64,000 nucleotides of DNA, taken from the NCBI RefSeq assembly GCF_900129795.1, contig NZ_FQWW01000001.1:806001-870000 (forward strand). Reading direction: 5' to 3'. The position numbers and the translations under genes were made by a program. The first letter of the stretch is position 1, and every line of letters begins with the position of its first letter. This DNA comes from Flavobacterium sp. CF108. GTDB taxonomy: Bacteria; Bacteroidota; Bacteroidia; Flavobacteriales; Flavobacteriaceae. The notes beneath the pieces were generated by a model. That model saw only the letters and a program-made list of their open reading frames with translations, did not search any database and had not been told where the DNA came from. Positions 1 to 7,748 of the stretch are shown piece by piece.

Positions 1-196
1 GACGTGTAATGTCCTCCCCTTTTTGCTCTAATTCGTCAATCTTTTGAAAAAGAATTTCTCTTTCTTTTAATGGAAGGTTTACCGCTTCGTGTAAATTAGA
101 AGCTAATTCAATTAAATTGCTTGAAGCCTCTTCAAAAAGTGGAAAGAATTTCTTGTCTTTCGGCACTAAAAATTGGAAAATACTGTTTATTGACAT
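1..196 (-). CDS. DUF47/PhoU-like protein (3' part outside window)
   Basis: Only the first 65 residues are inside the window, beginning MSINSIFQFLVPKDKKFFPL at an ATG at 194-196 on the minus strand. The opening, a short hydrophobic stretch, then PKDKKFF and a helical run with 'LFEEASSNL', is typical of the DUF47 family of PhoU-like helical proteins, which in most genomes are encoded beside a PiT-type phosphate permease. That partner would lie beyond the left edge. A Bacteroidota -7 element (TAATTTTG on the minus strand, 216-223) sits about 20 nt upstream of the start, so the gene probably has its own promoter although hutH lies upstream in the same direction. The family call rests on the N-terminus only. 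Confidence 0.7.
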   Translation of the reverse strand, partial: MSINSIFQFLVPKDKKFFPLFEEASSNLIELASNLHEAVNLPLKEREILFQKIDELEQKGEDITR

Positions 197-215
197 TTTT
201 ATATTTTTGATACGG

Positions 216-223
216 CAAAATTA
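216..223 (-). promoter_or_regulatory. -7 promoter element for the DUF47 gene
   Basis: On the minus strand this reads TAATTTTG, a full match to the Bacteroidota TAnnTTTG element. A TTG lies about 16 nt further upstream. The DUF47 start codon follows about 20 nt downstream. Confidence 0.5.
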
Positions 224-244
224 CTTCAATAATATTTTACAATG

Positions 245-1759
245 TTAAGCCATTGTTAACAAATCGTTTTCTATTTGGAAACTCCCCAGAAACGATACGG
301 TATTCTCAATATCATAGTGTAAGATTCTGTCTTCTTTAACCAGCGGTACAACCTCTCTGTAACTGCTTAAAAACATCTCGATAAAATCACTTGATTTTAA
401 TGGTTCTCTGTAAGCAATTGCCTGAGAAGCGTTTAATAATTCTATTGCTAAAATACGCTCTAAATTATCTAAAACACGTAAAGCTTTTGTAGCTCCGTTT
501 GCTCCCATGCTCACATGATCTTCTTGTCCGTTGCTCGAAACAATACTGTCAACACTTGCCGGAGTCGCTAATTGTTTGTTTTGACTAGCAATACTTGCCG
601 CCGTATATTGCGGAATCATGAAACCAGAATTTAATCCCGGATTGTCAACCAAAAATGCCGGAAGATTACGTAAACCAGAAATTAACTGATAGGTTCTTCT
701 TTCAGAAATACTTCCTAATTCTGCCAAAGCAATGGCCATAAAATCTAAAGCCAAAGCCAAAGGCTGTCCGTGGAAATTTCCGCCAGAAATAATCTGATCG
801 GCTTCAATAAATATATTTGGATTATCTGTAACCGAATTAATTTCAGTTTTAAATACCTTTCTAACATAATCAATAGCATCTTTTGAAGCGCCGTGAACCT
901 GCGGCATACAACGGAAAGAATACGGATCCTGAACATGTTTCTTTTCCTGAACGATAATTTCGCTTCCATCCAAAAATTCAGTAATTCGCTGTGCCGTTAC
1001 AATCTGCCCTTTATGCGGACGTATATAATGTATCAATTCGTTGAATGGCTCAATTCTGCCATCAAAACCTTCCAAAGAAATAGTTCCGATTAAATCTGCC
1101 AAGTATGAATATTTATACGCTTTAATTAAAATGTGAGCTCCATAAGCACTCATAAACTGTGTTCCGTTTAACAAAGCCAAACCTTCTTTTGACTGTAAAA
1201 CAATTGGTTCCCAGTTAAAATGTTTTAAAACTTCTGCAGAAGCCACTTTTTTACCTTCAAAATAAACTTCTCCTTCTCCAATTAAGGGTAAAGACAAATG
1301 AGCCAGCGGCGCTAAATCTCCCGAAGCTCCAAGTGAACCCTGCGTGTAAATTACCGGTAAAATATCATTATTGTAAAAATCAACCAAACGGTTTAAAGTA
1401 ATCAATTGTACTCCAGAATGTCCGTAGCTTAAAGATTGGATTTTAAGCAAAAGCATCATTTTTACAATTTCTGCCGGAACTTCTTCACCAGTTCCGCAAG
1501 CATGCGATTTTACTAAATTTTCCTGAAGTTTTGATAAATTCTCATTAGAGATTTTTACACTATAAAGCGATCCAAAACCAGTATTGATTCCATAAATTGG
1601 TGTCGTAAGTGATGCCATTTTTTTATCTAAATAATCACGGCATTTTTGAACATTTACTTTAGCTTCCTCAGATAACTCAAGTGCTTTATCATTTACTAAA
1701 ATTTCCTGTAAAGTTTCCAGCGTTATAGTTTCAGTACTTATATAATGAATATCTCTCAT
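245..1759 (-). CDS. hutH: histidine ammonia-lyase
   Basis: Converts L-histidine to trans-urocanate and ammonia, the first step of histidine degradation; cytoplasmic homotetramer. The 504-residue length is normal for HAL. The MIO cofactor triad Ala-Ser-Gly is at residues 145-147 within GSLGASGDLAPLAHL, and the N-terminal active-site Tyr lies in TPIYGINTGFG (about residue 56). NGTQFMSAYGA and QDPYSFRCMPQVHGA are further HAL/PAL family signatures. It starts at ATG 1757-1759. No other hut gene is adjacent; a HutD-family protein is encoded about 10 kb away (12221-12769). In Bacteroidota some HAL-family enzymes use other aromatic amino acids, so substrate is inferred from overall similarity. Confidence 0.93.
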   Translation of the reverse strand: MRDIHYISTETITLETLQEILVNDKALELSEEAKVNVQKCRDYLDKKMASLTTPIYGINTGFGSLYSVKISNENLSKLQENLVKSHACGTGEEVPAEIVKMMLLLKIQSLSYGHSGVQLITLNRLVDFYNNDILPVIYTQGSLGASGDLAPLAHLSLPLIGEGEVYFEGKKVASAEVLKHFNWEPIVLQSKEGLALLNGTQFMSAYGAHILIKAYKYSYLADLIGTISLEGFDGRIEPFNELIHYIRPHKGQIVTAQRITEFLDGSEIIVQEKKHVQDPYSFRCMPQVHGASKDAIDYVRKVFKTEINSVTDNPNIFIEADQIISGGNFHGQPLALALDFMAIALAELGSISERRTYQLISGLRNLPAFLVDNPGLNSGFMIPQYTAASIASQNKQLATPASVDSIVSSNGQEDHVSMGANGATKALRVLDNLERILAIELLNASQAIAYREPLKSSDFIEMFLSSYREVVPLVKEDRILHYDIENTVSFLGSFQIENDLLTMA

Positions 1760-2091
1760 GACATTTTTAAATTTAAGGTGTCAAAATTCAACAAATCAAT
1801 ATTAAAAAGCAACATTTTATCACAATAATTAAAATTTCCGTAGAGCCCAATCTTTACTTTTATTTATTTGACAATAGTAAAATGTAGATTATCACGGCCT
1901 TTTGCTCCTTTTTTTAGTAAAATCTCGTCGAGGAAGTATATGTATTTCTGTTTCAAATTATCAGAAATATATTAAAACGCTAACGTAACATCTTTAATTT
2001 TAACAAAAGCTCAATATTAAATTGTAAGGATTTAAATTATTAAAATATTCGTAAAAAGGCTTTCAAAATTTTTAACTCGTATAAAAATCTG

Positions 2092-2099
2092 TACTTTTG
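2092..2099 (+). promoter_or_regulatory. -7 promoter element of the thr leader
   Basis: TACTTTTG matches the Bacteroidota TAnnTTTG consensus. It ends 11 nt before the leader-peptide ATG, so the transcript would begin just upstream of the leader. No convincing TTG -33 element is visible. Confidence 0.5.
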
Positions 2100-2110
2100 A
2101 AAAATCAAAA

Positions 2111-2212
2111 ATGAAAAGTAACAGCGCAAAATATCAATCTACAATGACAACTCAAACAGGAGTTGCAATTGCTGCTACAACAATTTCTACTACAACAACT
2201 ACTACCCCTTAG
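2111..2212 (+). CDS. thrL: thr operon leader peptide
   Basis: A 33-codon reading frame, ATG at 2111 and TAG at 2210-2212. It encodes 12 threonines, 2 isoleucines and an internal methionine. Eight of the last 11 residues are Thr, including six in a row (codons 27-32) just before Pro and stop. It lies immediately upstream of thrA, is preceded by a TAnnTTTG promoter element and is followed by a hairpin plus T-run (2215-2256). This is the arrangement of a transcription-attenuation leader sensing charged Thr-tRNA (compare E. coli thrL). The peptide itself has no expected function. That it is translated and regulates is inferred from composition and position. Confidence 0.8.
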   Translation: MKSNSAKYQSTMTTQTGVAIAATTISTTTTTTP

Positions 2213-2214
2213 GG

Positions 2215-2256
2215 GTATACATTTTTACATATAATCCAGATTATCTATACTTTTTT
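2215..2256 (+). terminator. putative attenuator hairpin of thr leader
   Basis: Just after the leader stop codon an outer stem (GTATA 2215-2219 with TATAC 2246-2250) encloses a perfect inner stem (ATAATC 2231-2236 with GATTAT 2239-2244). Six T residues follow at 2251-2256. A second small hairpin (ACCCC/GGGGT, about 2204-2216) covers the leader stop codon and could be the competing structure. The stems are short and A+T-rich, so the exact fold is uncertain. Confidence 0.5.
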
Positions 2257-2397
2257 CGCAAAAGAAGAAAGGTAATGGATACATAAAAAACATTTACAAA
2301 GAAAAAAAGTTGCAGTTTTCAGTTTCAGTTCACAGTTGATATCCTTTGAACCTTTGTTACTCAAAATCTTTGCTCCTTATTAAAAAATATCAAAAAA

Positions 2398-4845
2398 ATG
2401 AAAGTATTAAAATTTGGCGGAACTTCGGTTGCCAATGCTCAAAATATAAAACTCGTTCTCGAAATTGTTAACCAAAAAGCAAAGCAGGATAAATTAGTAG
2501 TTGTAGTTTCTGCACTTAGTAAAGTAACTGATTTATTGCAATTAGCAGCAGCAAAAGCAGCAGCAAATGATGAAAGCTTTAGAGATATCGTTGCCGAAAT
2601 CGAGAAAAAACACCTTGACACACTTAAAGAACTTATTCCGGTAAGCGAGCAAAGCAGTTTATTAAGTCACGTAAAAAGAATCATAAACCACTTAGAAACT
2701 TTATTAGACGGATGTTTCCTTTTAGGCGAATTATCGCCAAGAACTGCCGATACTATTTTAAGTTTTGGAGAATTGCTTTCGTCATATATCATCGCACAGG
2801 CGTTTCAACAAACTGAAAAAGATGCCATTTATAAAGACAGCCGTGAGTTAATTAAAACAAATGCTGATTTCGGGAAAGCAGCGGTAAACTTTGAAATTTC
2901 AAACCAATTGATTCAGGAATATTTTGCTTCGAATCAATCAAAAATCAATATTCTTCCGGGATTTATCGCACAGACTTTAGACGGAATTACTTCGACCTTA
3001 GGACGCGGCGGATCTGATTATACTGCGGCGATTATTGCCGGAGCAATCGACGCGGAACAACTGGAAATCTGGACTGACGTAAACGGAATGTTTACTGCAA
3101 ATCCAAAAATCGTAAAACAAGCGCAGCCAATTGCGAACATTTCGTATCAGGAAGCGATGGAATTGTCACATTTTGGTGCCAAAGTTTTATATCCGCCAAC
3201 AATTCAGCCCGTTTTAAGAAAAAACATTCCAATTCTGATCAAAAATACTTTTGAGCCGGAAGCTGTAGGAACTTTAATTTCAGATACTGTTGTAACAAAA
3301 GATACTGTTGTAAAAGGAATCAGTCATATTGATCATATTTCGCTGCTGACACTTGAAGGCCCGGGAATGATTGGTGTTGCAGGTTCATCAAGACGTTTGT
3401 TTGAAGTATTGTCTCAGGAAAAAATCAATGTGATTTTTATTACTCAGGCTTCTTCTGAACACTCTATTTGTATCGGAATTTTAAATTCGGATGCTGATAA
3501 TGCCGAAGCTGCAATTAACAGAGCTTTTGAAATCGAAATTGCACAAAACAAAATCGATCCTTGTTATGTAGAAAAAGACCTTTGCATTATTGCTTTGGTT
3601 GGTGAAAACATGAAAAATCACCAAGGTTTAAGCGGAAGAATGTTCAGCACTTTAGGAAAAAACAACGTAAACATTCGTGCGATTGCTCAAGGTGCTTCTG
3701 AAAGAAATATCTCGACTGTAATCAACGAAAGAGACGTTAAAAAAGCCTTGAATACTTTACACGAAAACTTCTTTGAAGAGAACACAAAACAGCTGAACCT
3801 TTTTGTAATGGGAGTTGGAAATGTGGGAGAAAAATTCATCGAACAAATTCACAATCAAAGAAAATTTTTAAAAGACAATTTAAAGATTAATGTTCGCGTA
3901 ATTGCCTTGTCGAACTCCAGAAAAATGCTTTTTGATGAAGACGGAATTTCGCTAAAAGACTGGCAGTCGACTTTAGATAAAGGTGAAGAAGCAATTCCAA
4001 CTGAATTCATCGCGCGTGCAAGAGAACTGAATTTACGTAACAGTATTTTCGTAGATATTACAGCAAACGCAAACGTTTCTGAAATGTATGAGAAATTCTT
4101 AAAAGAAAGTATTGCGGTTGTAACTTGTAATAAAATTGCCTGTTCATCTGCTTACGACAATTACAAAAAACTAAAAAGCTTATCTCGTCAATACAACGCT
4201 CCATTTTTGTTTGAAACGAATGTTGGTGCGGGATTACCAATTATTGATACCGTAAAAAACCTTATTGCATCTGGCGATAAAGTGCATAAAATTCAGGCCG
4301 TTTTATCCGGAAGTTTGAATTTCATTTTCAACAACTTCGATAAAAACAATTCTTTCCACGATGTGGTTAAAGAAGCCGGAGTTCAGGGATTCACAGAACC
4401 AGATCCAAAAATCGACTTAAGCGGAATTGATGTGGCTCGTAAAATCCTTATTTTAATTCGCGAAAGCGGTTACGAAATGGATATTGACGCCATTGCAAAC
4501 GAATCGTTTTTACCTGCAGAATGTTTAGCAACAACAAACAACGAAGACTTTTTTGCTTCGTTAATCAAACACGCTGCTCATTTTGAAGGTATTTATAAAG
4601 AAGCTTTAGCCAAAGATTCAAGATTGAAATACGTGGCACAATTCGAAAACGGAAAAGCAAGCGTAGGTCTTCAATTCATCCCAAAAGATCATCCTTTTTA
4701 CAATTTAGAAGGAAAAGACAATATCGTATTGTTCTACACAGATCGTTATGTAGATCAGCCTTTATTGATAAAAGGCGCCGGAGCTGGAGCAGCTGTTACA
4801 GCATCAGGAATTTTTGCTGACGTTATTCGAATTGGTAATGTTTAG
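2398..4845 (+). CDS. thrA: bifunctional aspartokinase / homoserine dehydrogenase
   Basis: Catalyses the first and third steps from aspartate toward threonine and methionine: phosphorylation of aspartate, and NAD(P)H reduction of aspartate semialdehyde to homoserine. At 815 residues it has the length of the fused enzyme. The kinase domain opens with KFGGTSVAN (residues 5-13) and carries GRGGSDYTAA near residue 203. ACT-type regulatory segments occupy about 310-460. The dehydrogenase domain starts at VMGVGNVGEKF (about 471, a GxGxxG Rossmann motif) and includes VLSGSLNFIF. ATG 2398 was chosen as the first in-frame start after the leader. It is the first structural gene of thrA-thrB-thrC. The ACT segments suggest end-product feedback inhibition, and the leader suggests attenuation. 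Confidence 0.95.
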   Translation: MKVLKFGGTSVANAQNIKLVLEIVNQKAKQDKLVVVVSALSKVTDLLQLAAAKAAANDESFRDIVAEIEKKHLDTLKELIPVSEQSSLLSHVKRIINHLETLLDGCFLLGELSPRTADTILSFGELLSSYIIAQAFQQTEKDAIYKDSRELIKTNADFGKAAVNFEISNQLIQEYFASNQSKINILPGFIAQTLDGITSTLGRGGSDYTAAIIAGAIDAEQLEIWTDVNGMFTANPKIVKQAQPIANISYQEAMELSHFGAKVLYPPTIQPVLRKNIPILIKNTFEPEAVGTLISDTVVTKDTVVKGISHIDHISLLTLEGPGMIGVAGSSRRLFEVLSQEKINVIFITQASSEHSICIGILNSDADNAEAAINRAFEIEIAQNKIDPCYVEKDLCIIALVGENMKNHQGLSGRMFSTLGKNNVNIRAIAQGASERNISTVINERDVKKALNTLHENFFEENTKQLNLFVMGVGNVGEKFIEQIHNQRKFLKDNLKINVRVIALSNSRKMLFDEDGISLKDWQSTLDKGEEAIPTEFIARARELNLRNSIFVDITANANVSEMYEKFLKESIAVVTCNKIACSSAYDNYKKLKSLSRQYNAPFLFETNVGAGLPIIDTVKNLIASGDKVHKIQAVLSGSLNFIFNNFDKNNSFHDVVKEAGVQGFTEPDPKIDLSGIDVARKILILIRESGYEMDIDAIANESFLPAECLATTNNEDFFASLIKHAAHFEGIYKEALAKDSRLKYVAQFENGKASVGLQFIPKDHPFYNLEGKDNIVLFYTDRYVDQPLLIKGAGAGAAVTASGIFADVIRIGNV

Positions 4846-4847
4846 CC

Positions 4848-4999
4848 GCTAAGGCACTAAGACGCTAAGTTTTTAAGTTTTGTTCTTTGAGACTTAGCGC
4901 AAAAAATAAAAAATCTTTGCGTCTTTGCGCCTTCATGGCAAAAACCAAAGCCTTAAAAAAATAAAACTTTGTGACTTTGTGCCTTCGTGGCAAAAACCA
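4848..4999. repeat. dispersed intergenic repeats (GCCACGAAGGCAC family)
   Basis: Between thrA and thrB lie one forward degenerate copy (CTAAGGCACTAAGACGCTAAG, shortened here) and two reverse copies ending GCCTTCATGGCAAAAACCA and GCCTTCGTGGCAAAAACCA. Related copies occur at about 12113, 12783 and 14977. The forward and reverse copies can pair. They contain no credible gene and lie inside the thr operon. Confidence 0.7.
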
Positions 5000-5004
5000 A
5001 AAAT

Positions 5005-5925
5005 ATGGAAATAAAACTTTTTTGTCCCGCTACAATTGCAAACCTCTCGTGCGGATTTGACGTACTCGGACTTTGCTTAGACAATGCGGGTGATGAAATG
5101 ATTGTTCGAAAAGTCGATCAAAAAGGAGTTCGAATCACTAAAATTATCGGTGCCGATTTGCCTTTAGAAACCGAGAAAAATGTTTCTGGAGTTGCGGCTT
5201 TGGCAATGCTTGAAACTTTAGACGAACTAGATTTTGGATTCGAAATCGAAATTTATAAAAACATAAAAGCCGGAAGCGGAATCGGAAGCAGTGCCGCAAG
5301 TTCTGCCGGAGCGGTTTTCGGAATTAATGAATTATTAGGAAAACCTTATTCTCGTAAAGATTTGGTTCAGTTTGCAATGCAGGGCGAGAAATTAGCCAGC
5401 GGAAATGCGCATGCTGATAACGTTGCTCCTGCCCTTTTAGGTGGATTTACTTTGGTAAGAAGTTATGCTCCGCTTGACATTATCAGAATTGATAGTCCAG
5501 AAGAATTGTTTGCAACGGTAGTTCACCCGCAAATTGAATTAAAAACTTCTGATGCACGTTCGGTATTAAAACAAACCGTTTCCCTAAAAAGCGCCATTAT
5601 GCAATGGGGAAATGTAGGCGGACTTATAGCGGGTCTTTACACAAAAGATTACGATTTGATTGGACGTTCGCTTCATGACGAAATCGTAGAACCTTTAAGA
5701 AGCGTTTTGATTCCGGGATTTGATTTAATCAAACAAACCGCTCTTGAAAACGGTGCTTTAGGTTCTGGAATTTCAGGTTCGGGTCCGTCGATTTTCGCTT
5801 TAAGCAGAGGAAAAAATACCGCCGACCAAATCGCAAAAGCCATGAGCGACGTTTACGAAAAAATGAATTTACCGTATGAAATTCACGTTTCGAAGATAAA
5901 CCCTGATGGTGTTAGAATTCTTTAA
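5005..5925 (+). CDS. thrB: homoserine kinase
   Basis: Phosphorylates homoserine on its hydroxyl group, the fourth step of threonine synthesis; a GHMP-family kinase. The glycine/serine-rich ATP loop GSGIGSSAASSAGAV lies around residues 89-103, and the C-terminal GSGISGSGPSIFAL segment is the other conserved GHMP motif. I place the start at ATG 5005 (protein MEIKLFCPATIANLSCGFD, about 306 aa). The in-frame GTG at 4987 falls within a dispersed repeat copy and would add only repeat-encoded residues. It lies between thrA and thrC on the same strand, with repeat-filled gaps on both sides. Confidence 0.94.
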   Translation: MEIKLFCPATIANLSCGFDVLGLCLDNAGDEMIVRKVDQKGVRITKIIGADLPLETEKNVSGVAALAMLETLDELDFGFEIEIYKNIKAGSGIGSSAASSAGAVFGINELLGKPYSRKDLVQFAMQGEKLASGNAHADNVAPALLGGFTLVRSYAPLDIIRIDSPEELFATVVHPQIELKTSDARSVLKQTVSLKSAIMQWGNVGGLIAGLYTKDYDLIGRSLHDEIVEPLRSVLIPGFDLIKQTALENGALGSGISGSGPSIFALSRGKNTADQIAKAMSDVYEKMNLPYEIHVSKINPDGVRIL

Positions 5926-5970
5926 AAAGAATTAAAAATTAAAAATTTAGAATTAAAAAAATACGTCATG

Positions 5971-6187
5971 TTTGTCAGACTGAGCGAAGTCGAAGTCCAC
6001 ACAAAGTACAGACACAACGTTTCTCATTTCGAGGAACGAGAAATCACACTAGTTTGTCGACAAAGATTGGCGAATTTCTATACGGAGTTACGAGTGAGAT
6101 TTCTCCTTTCAGTCGAAATGACAAACGTTAAGGATTTACATTATGTCTATACGTTGCGGGGCTTCGACTTCGCTCAGCCTGACAAAA
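5971..6187. repeat. nested inverted-repeat element between thrB and thrC
   Basis: The outer arms at about 5971-5995 and 6162-6186 are near-perfect reverse complements built on CTGAGCGAAGTCGAAG / CTTCGACTTCGCTCAG flanked by TGTC and GACA. An inner pair (about 6017-6050 and 6089-6128, sharing AACGTTT-TCATTTCGA and GAGAAATC) is also inverted. The whole 217 bp can fold as one long imperfect hairpin. A 76-codon frame covers it but looks like repeat readthrough. Related arms occur at 16541-16800. Confidence 0.75.
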
Positions 6188-6251
6188 GTAACACATAATT
6201 GAAAACATAAACTATTGGAATTTGGAATTTAAAAATTTGGAATTTCCTCCA

Positions 6252-6293
6252 AAAATCTAAAATCTAAAATCTAAGATCTAAAATCTAAAATTA
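6252..6293. repeat. tandem heptamer array AAAATCT just upstream of thrC
   Basis: Six consecutive heptamers: AAAATCT at 6252, 6259, 6266 and 6280, with variants AAGATCT at 6273 and AAAATTA at 6287. The array stops 3 nt before the thrC ATG and therefore fills the ribosome-binding region. The same heptamer, reverse-complemented, occurs upstream of the HipA-like gene at 16391-16430. Confidence 0.8.
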
Positions 6294-6296
6294 GAA

Positions 6297-7586
6297 ATGA
6301 AATACTACAGTTTAAACCATAATGCCCCAAAAGTTTCTTTTCAGGAAGCTGTTATACAAGGATTAGCAAGTGACAAAGGATTATATTTTCCAGAAAACAT
6401 TACACCTTTAGATCCATCTTTTTTTGATAAAATCGAAAGTTTAAGTCACGAAGAAATCGCTTTTGAAGCAATAAAACAATTTGTTGGCGATGAAATCCCT
6501 GCTTCAACATTAAAAGAAATCATTGCTGATACTTTAGTCTTTGATTTTCCGGTTGTGAAAGTCGAAGACGAAATCTATTCATTAGAATTATTTCACGGCC
6601 CTACAATGGCATTTAAAGACGTTGGAGCGCGTTTTATGTCACGTTGTCTGGGATATTTCAATAAAGATAAAAAAGATGCTAAGAACACCGTTTTAGTTGC
6701 CACTTCGGGAGATACGGGCGGAGCTGTTGCAAGTGGATTTTTAGGCGTTGACGGCGTTGATGTTGTCATTTTATATCCGTCAGGAAAAGTGAGCGATATT
6801 CAGGAAAAACAATTGACAACTTTAGGACAAAACATTAAAGCGCTTGAAGTTGACGGTGTTTTTGATGATTGTCAGGATATGGTGAAAAAAGCGTTTTTAG
6901 ATGAAACTTTAGCGCATAAAAACCTGACTTCGGCGAATTCTATTAATATTGCGCGCTGGTTACCGCAAATGTTTTATTTCTTCTTTGCTTACAAAGCGTT
7001 GAAAAGCCAAAACAAACCTTTAGTTTTCTCTTGCCCAAGCGGAAACTTCGGAAATATCTGCGCCGGAATTATGGCGAAGAAATTAGGTTTGCCAATTGAA
7101 CATTTCGTTGCGTCTACAAACGTAAACGACACCGTACCAAGATTCTTAGAAAACGGAAAATACGACCCGAAACCTTCTAAAGCCACAATTTCTAACGCAA
7201 TGGATGTTGGAAACCCAAGTAACTTTATTAGAATTCAGGAATTATACAATAATGACTTAAAAGCTTTCGAAAAAGATTTTTCTTCTTATAGTTATACTGA
7301 TGAAGAAACTCTTGAAGCTCTAAAGAAAATTTATAACACAGATGGTTATATTGCAGAACCTCACGGCGCTGTTGGTTATTTAGGTTTGAAAAAAGAACTT
7401 GAAAAACACCCCAACGCCATTGGTATTTTCTTAGAAACAGCGCATCCTATTAAGTTTTTGGATGTTGTAGAACCTGCTTTAGGAATTACACTTCCAATTC
7501 CTACTCAAATTGAGAGTGTTATTAATGAGGAGAAAGTTAGCGTTAAGATTGGGACTTATGAGGAGTTGAAGGCTTTCTTGGGGTAG
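6297..7586 (+). CDS. thrC: threonine synthase
   Basis: PLP-dependent conversion of O-phosphohomoserine to threonine, the last step of the pathway. The 429-residue length suits the family. The PLP-binding lysine is in the motif HGPTMAFKDVGARFMSR (about residue 109). The phosphate-cup segment is ATSGDTGGAVASGF, and SANSINIARWLPQ is also characteristic. ATG 6297 follows the heptamer array. It closes the thr operon, and a strong hairpin follows at 7610-7652. Confidence 0.95.
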   Translation: MKYYSLNHNAPKVSFQEAVIQGLASDKGLYFPENITPLDPSFFDKIESLSHEEIAFEAIKQFVGDEIPASTLKEIIADTLVFDFPVVKVEDEIYSLELFHGPTMAFKDVGARFMSRCLGYFNKDKKDAKNTVLVATSGDTGGAVASGFLGVDGVDVVILYPSGKVSDIQEKQLTTLGQNIKALEVDGVFDDCQDMVKKAFLDETLAHKNLTSANSINIARWLPQMFYFFFAYKALKSQNKPLVFSCPSGNFGNICAGIMAKKLGLPIEHFVASTNVNDTVPRFLENGKYDPKPSKATISNAMDVGNPSNFIRIQELYNNDLKAFEKDFSSYSYTDEETLEALKKIYNTDGYIAEPHGAVGYLGLKKELEKHPNAIGIFLETAHPIKFLDVVEPALGITLPIPTQIESVINEEKVSVKIGTYEELKAFLG

Positions 7587-7609
7587 TTTTGAAATTAAAT
7601 ATTTTTTTT

Positions 7610-7652
7610 AAGCCACAAATTTACAATTATATTATGTAGTTTGTGGCTTTTG
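7610..7652 (+). terminator. terminator of the thr operon
   Basis: A ten-base-pair stem, AAGCCACAAA (7610-7619) with TTTGTGGCTT (7640-7649), with T residues on both sides of the hairpin. It lies 24 nt after the thrC stop. Confidence 0.75.
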
Positions 7653-7748
7653 AATTTCATATAACCATTTGTTTTTTGTAAGATAATTTTTTAAGTTTGA
7701 GACCAAACAAATTTATTTTCTAACCTTAATAACCAAACAGTTAAACCA

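Noticed and set aside
5968..6198. 76-codon plus-strand reading frame between thrB and thrC
   Set aside because: It is composed entirely of an inverted-repeat element; the ends encode mirrored repeat words and no protein motif is present.
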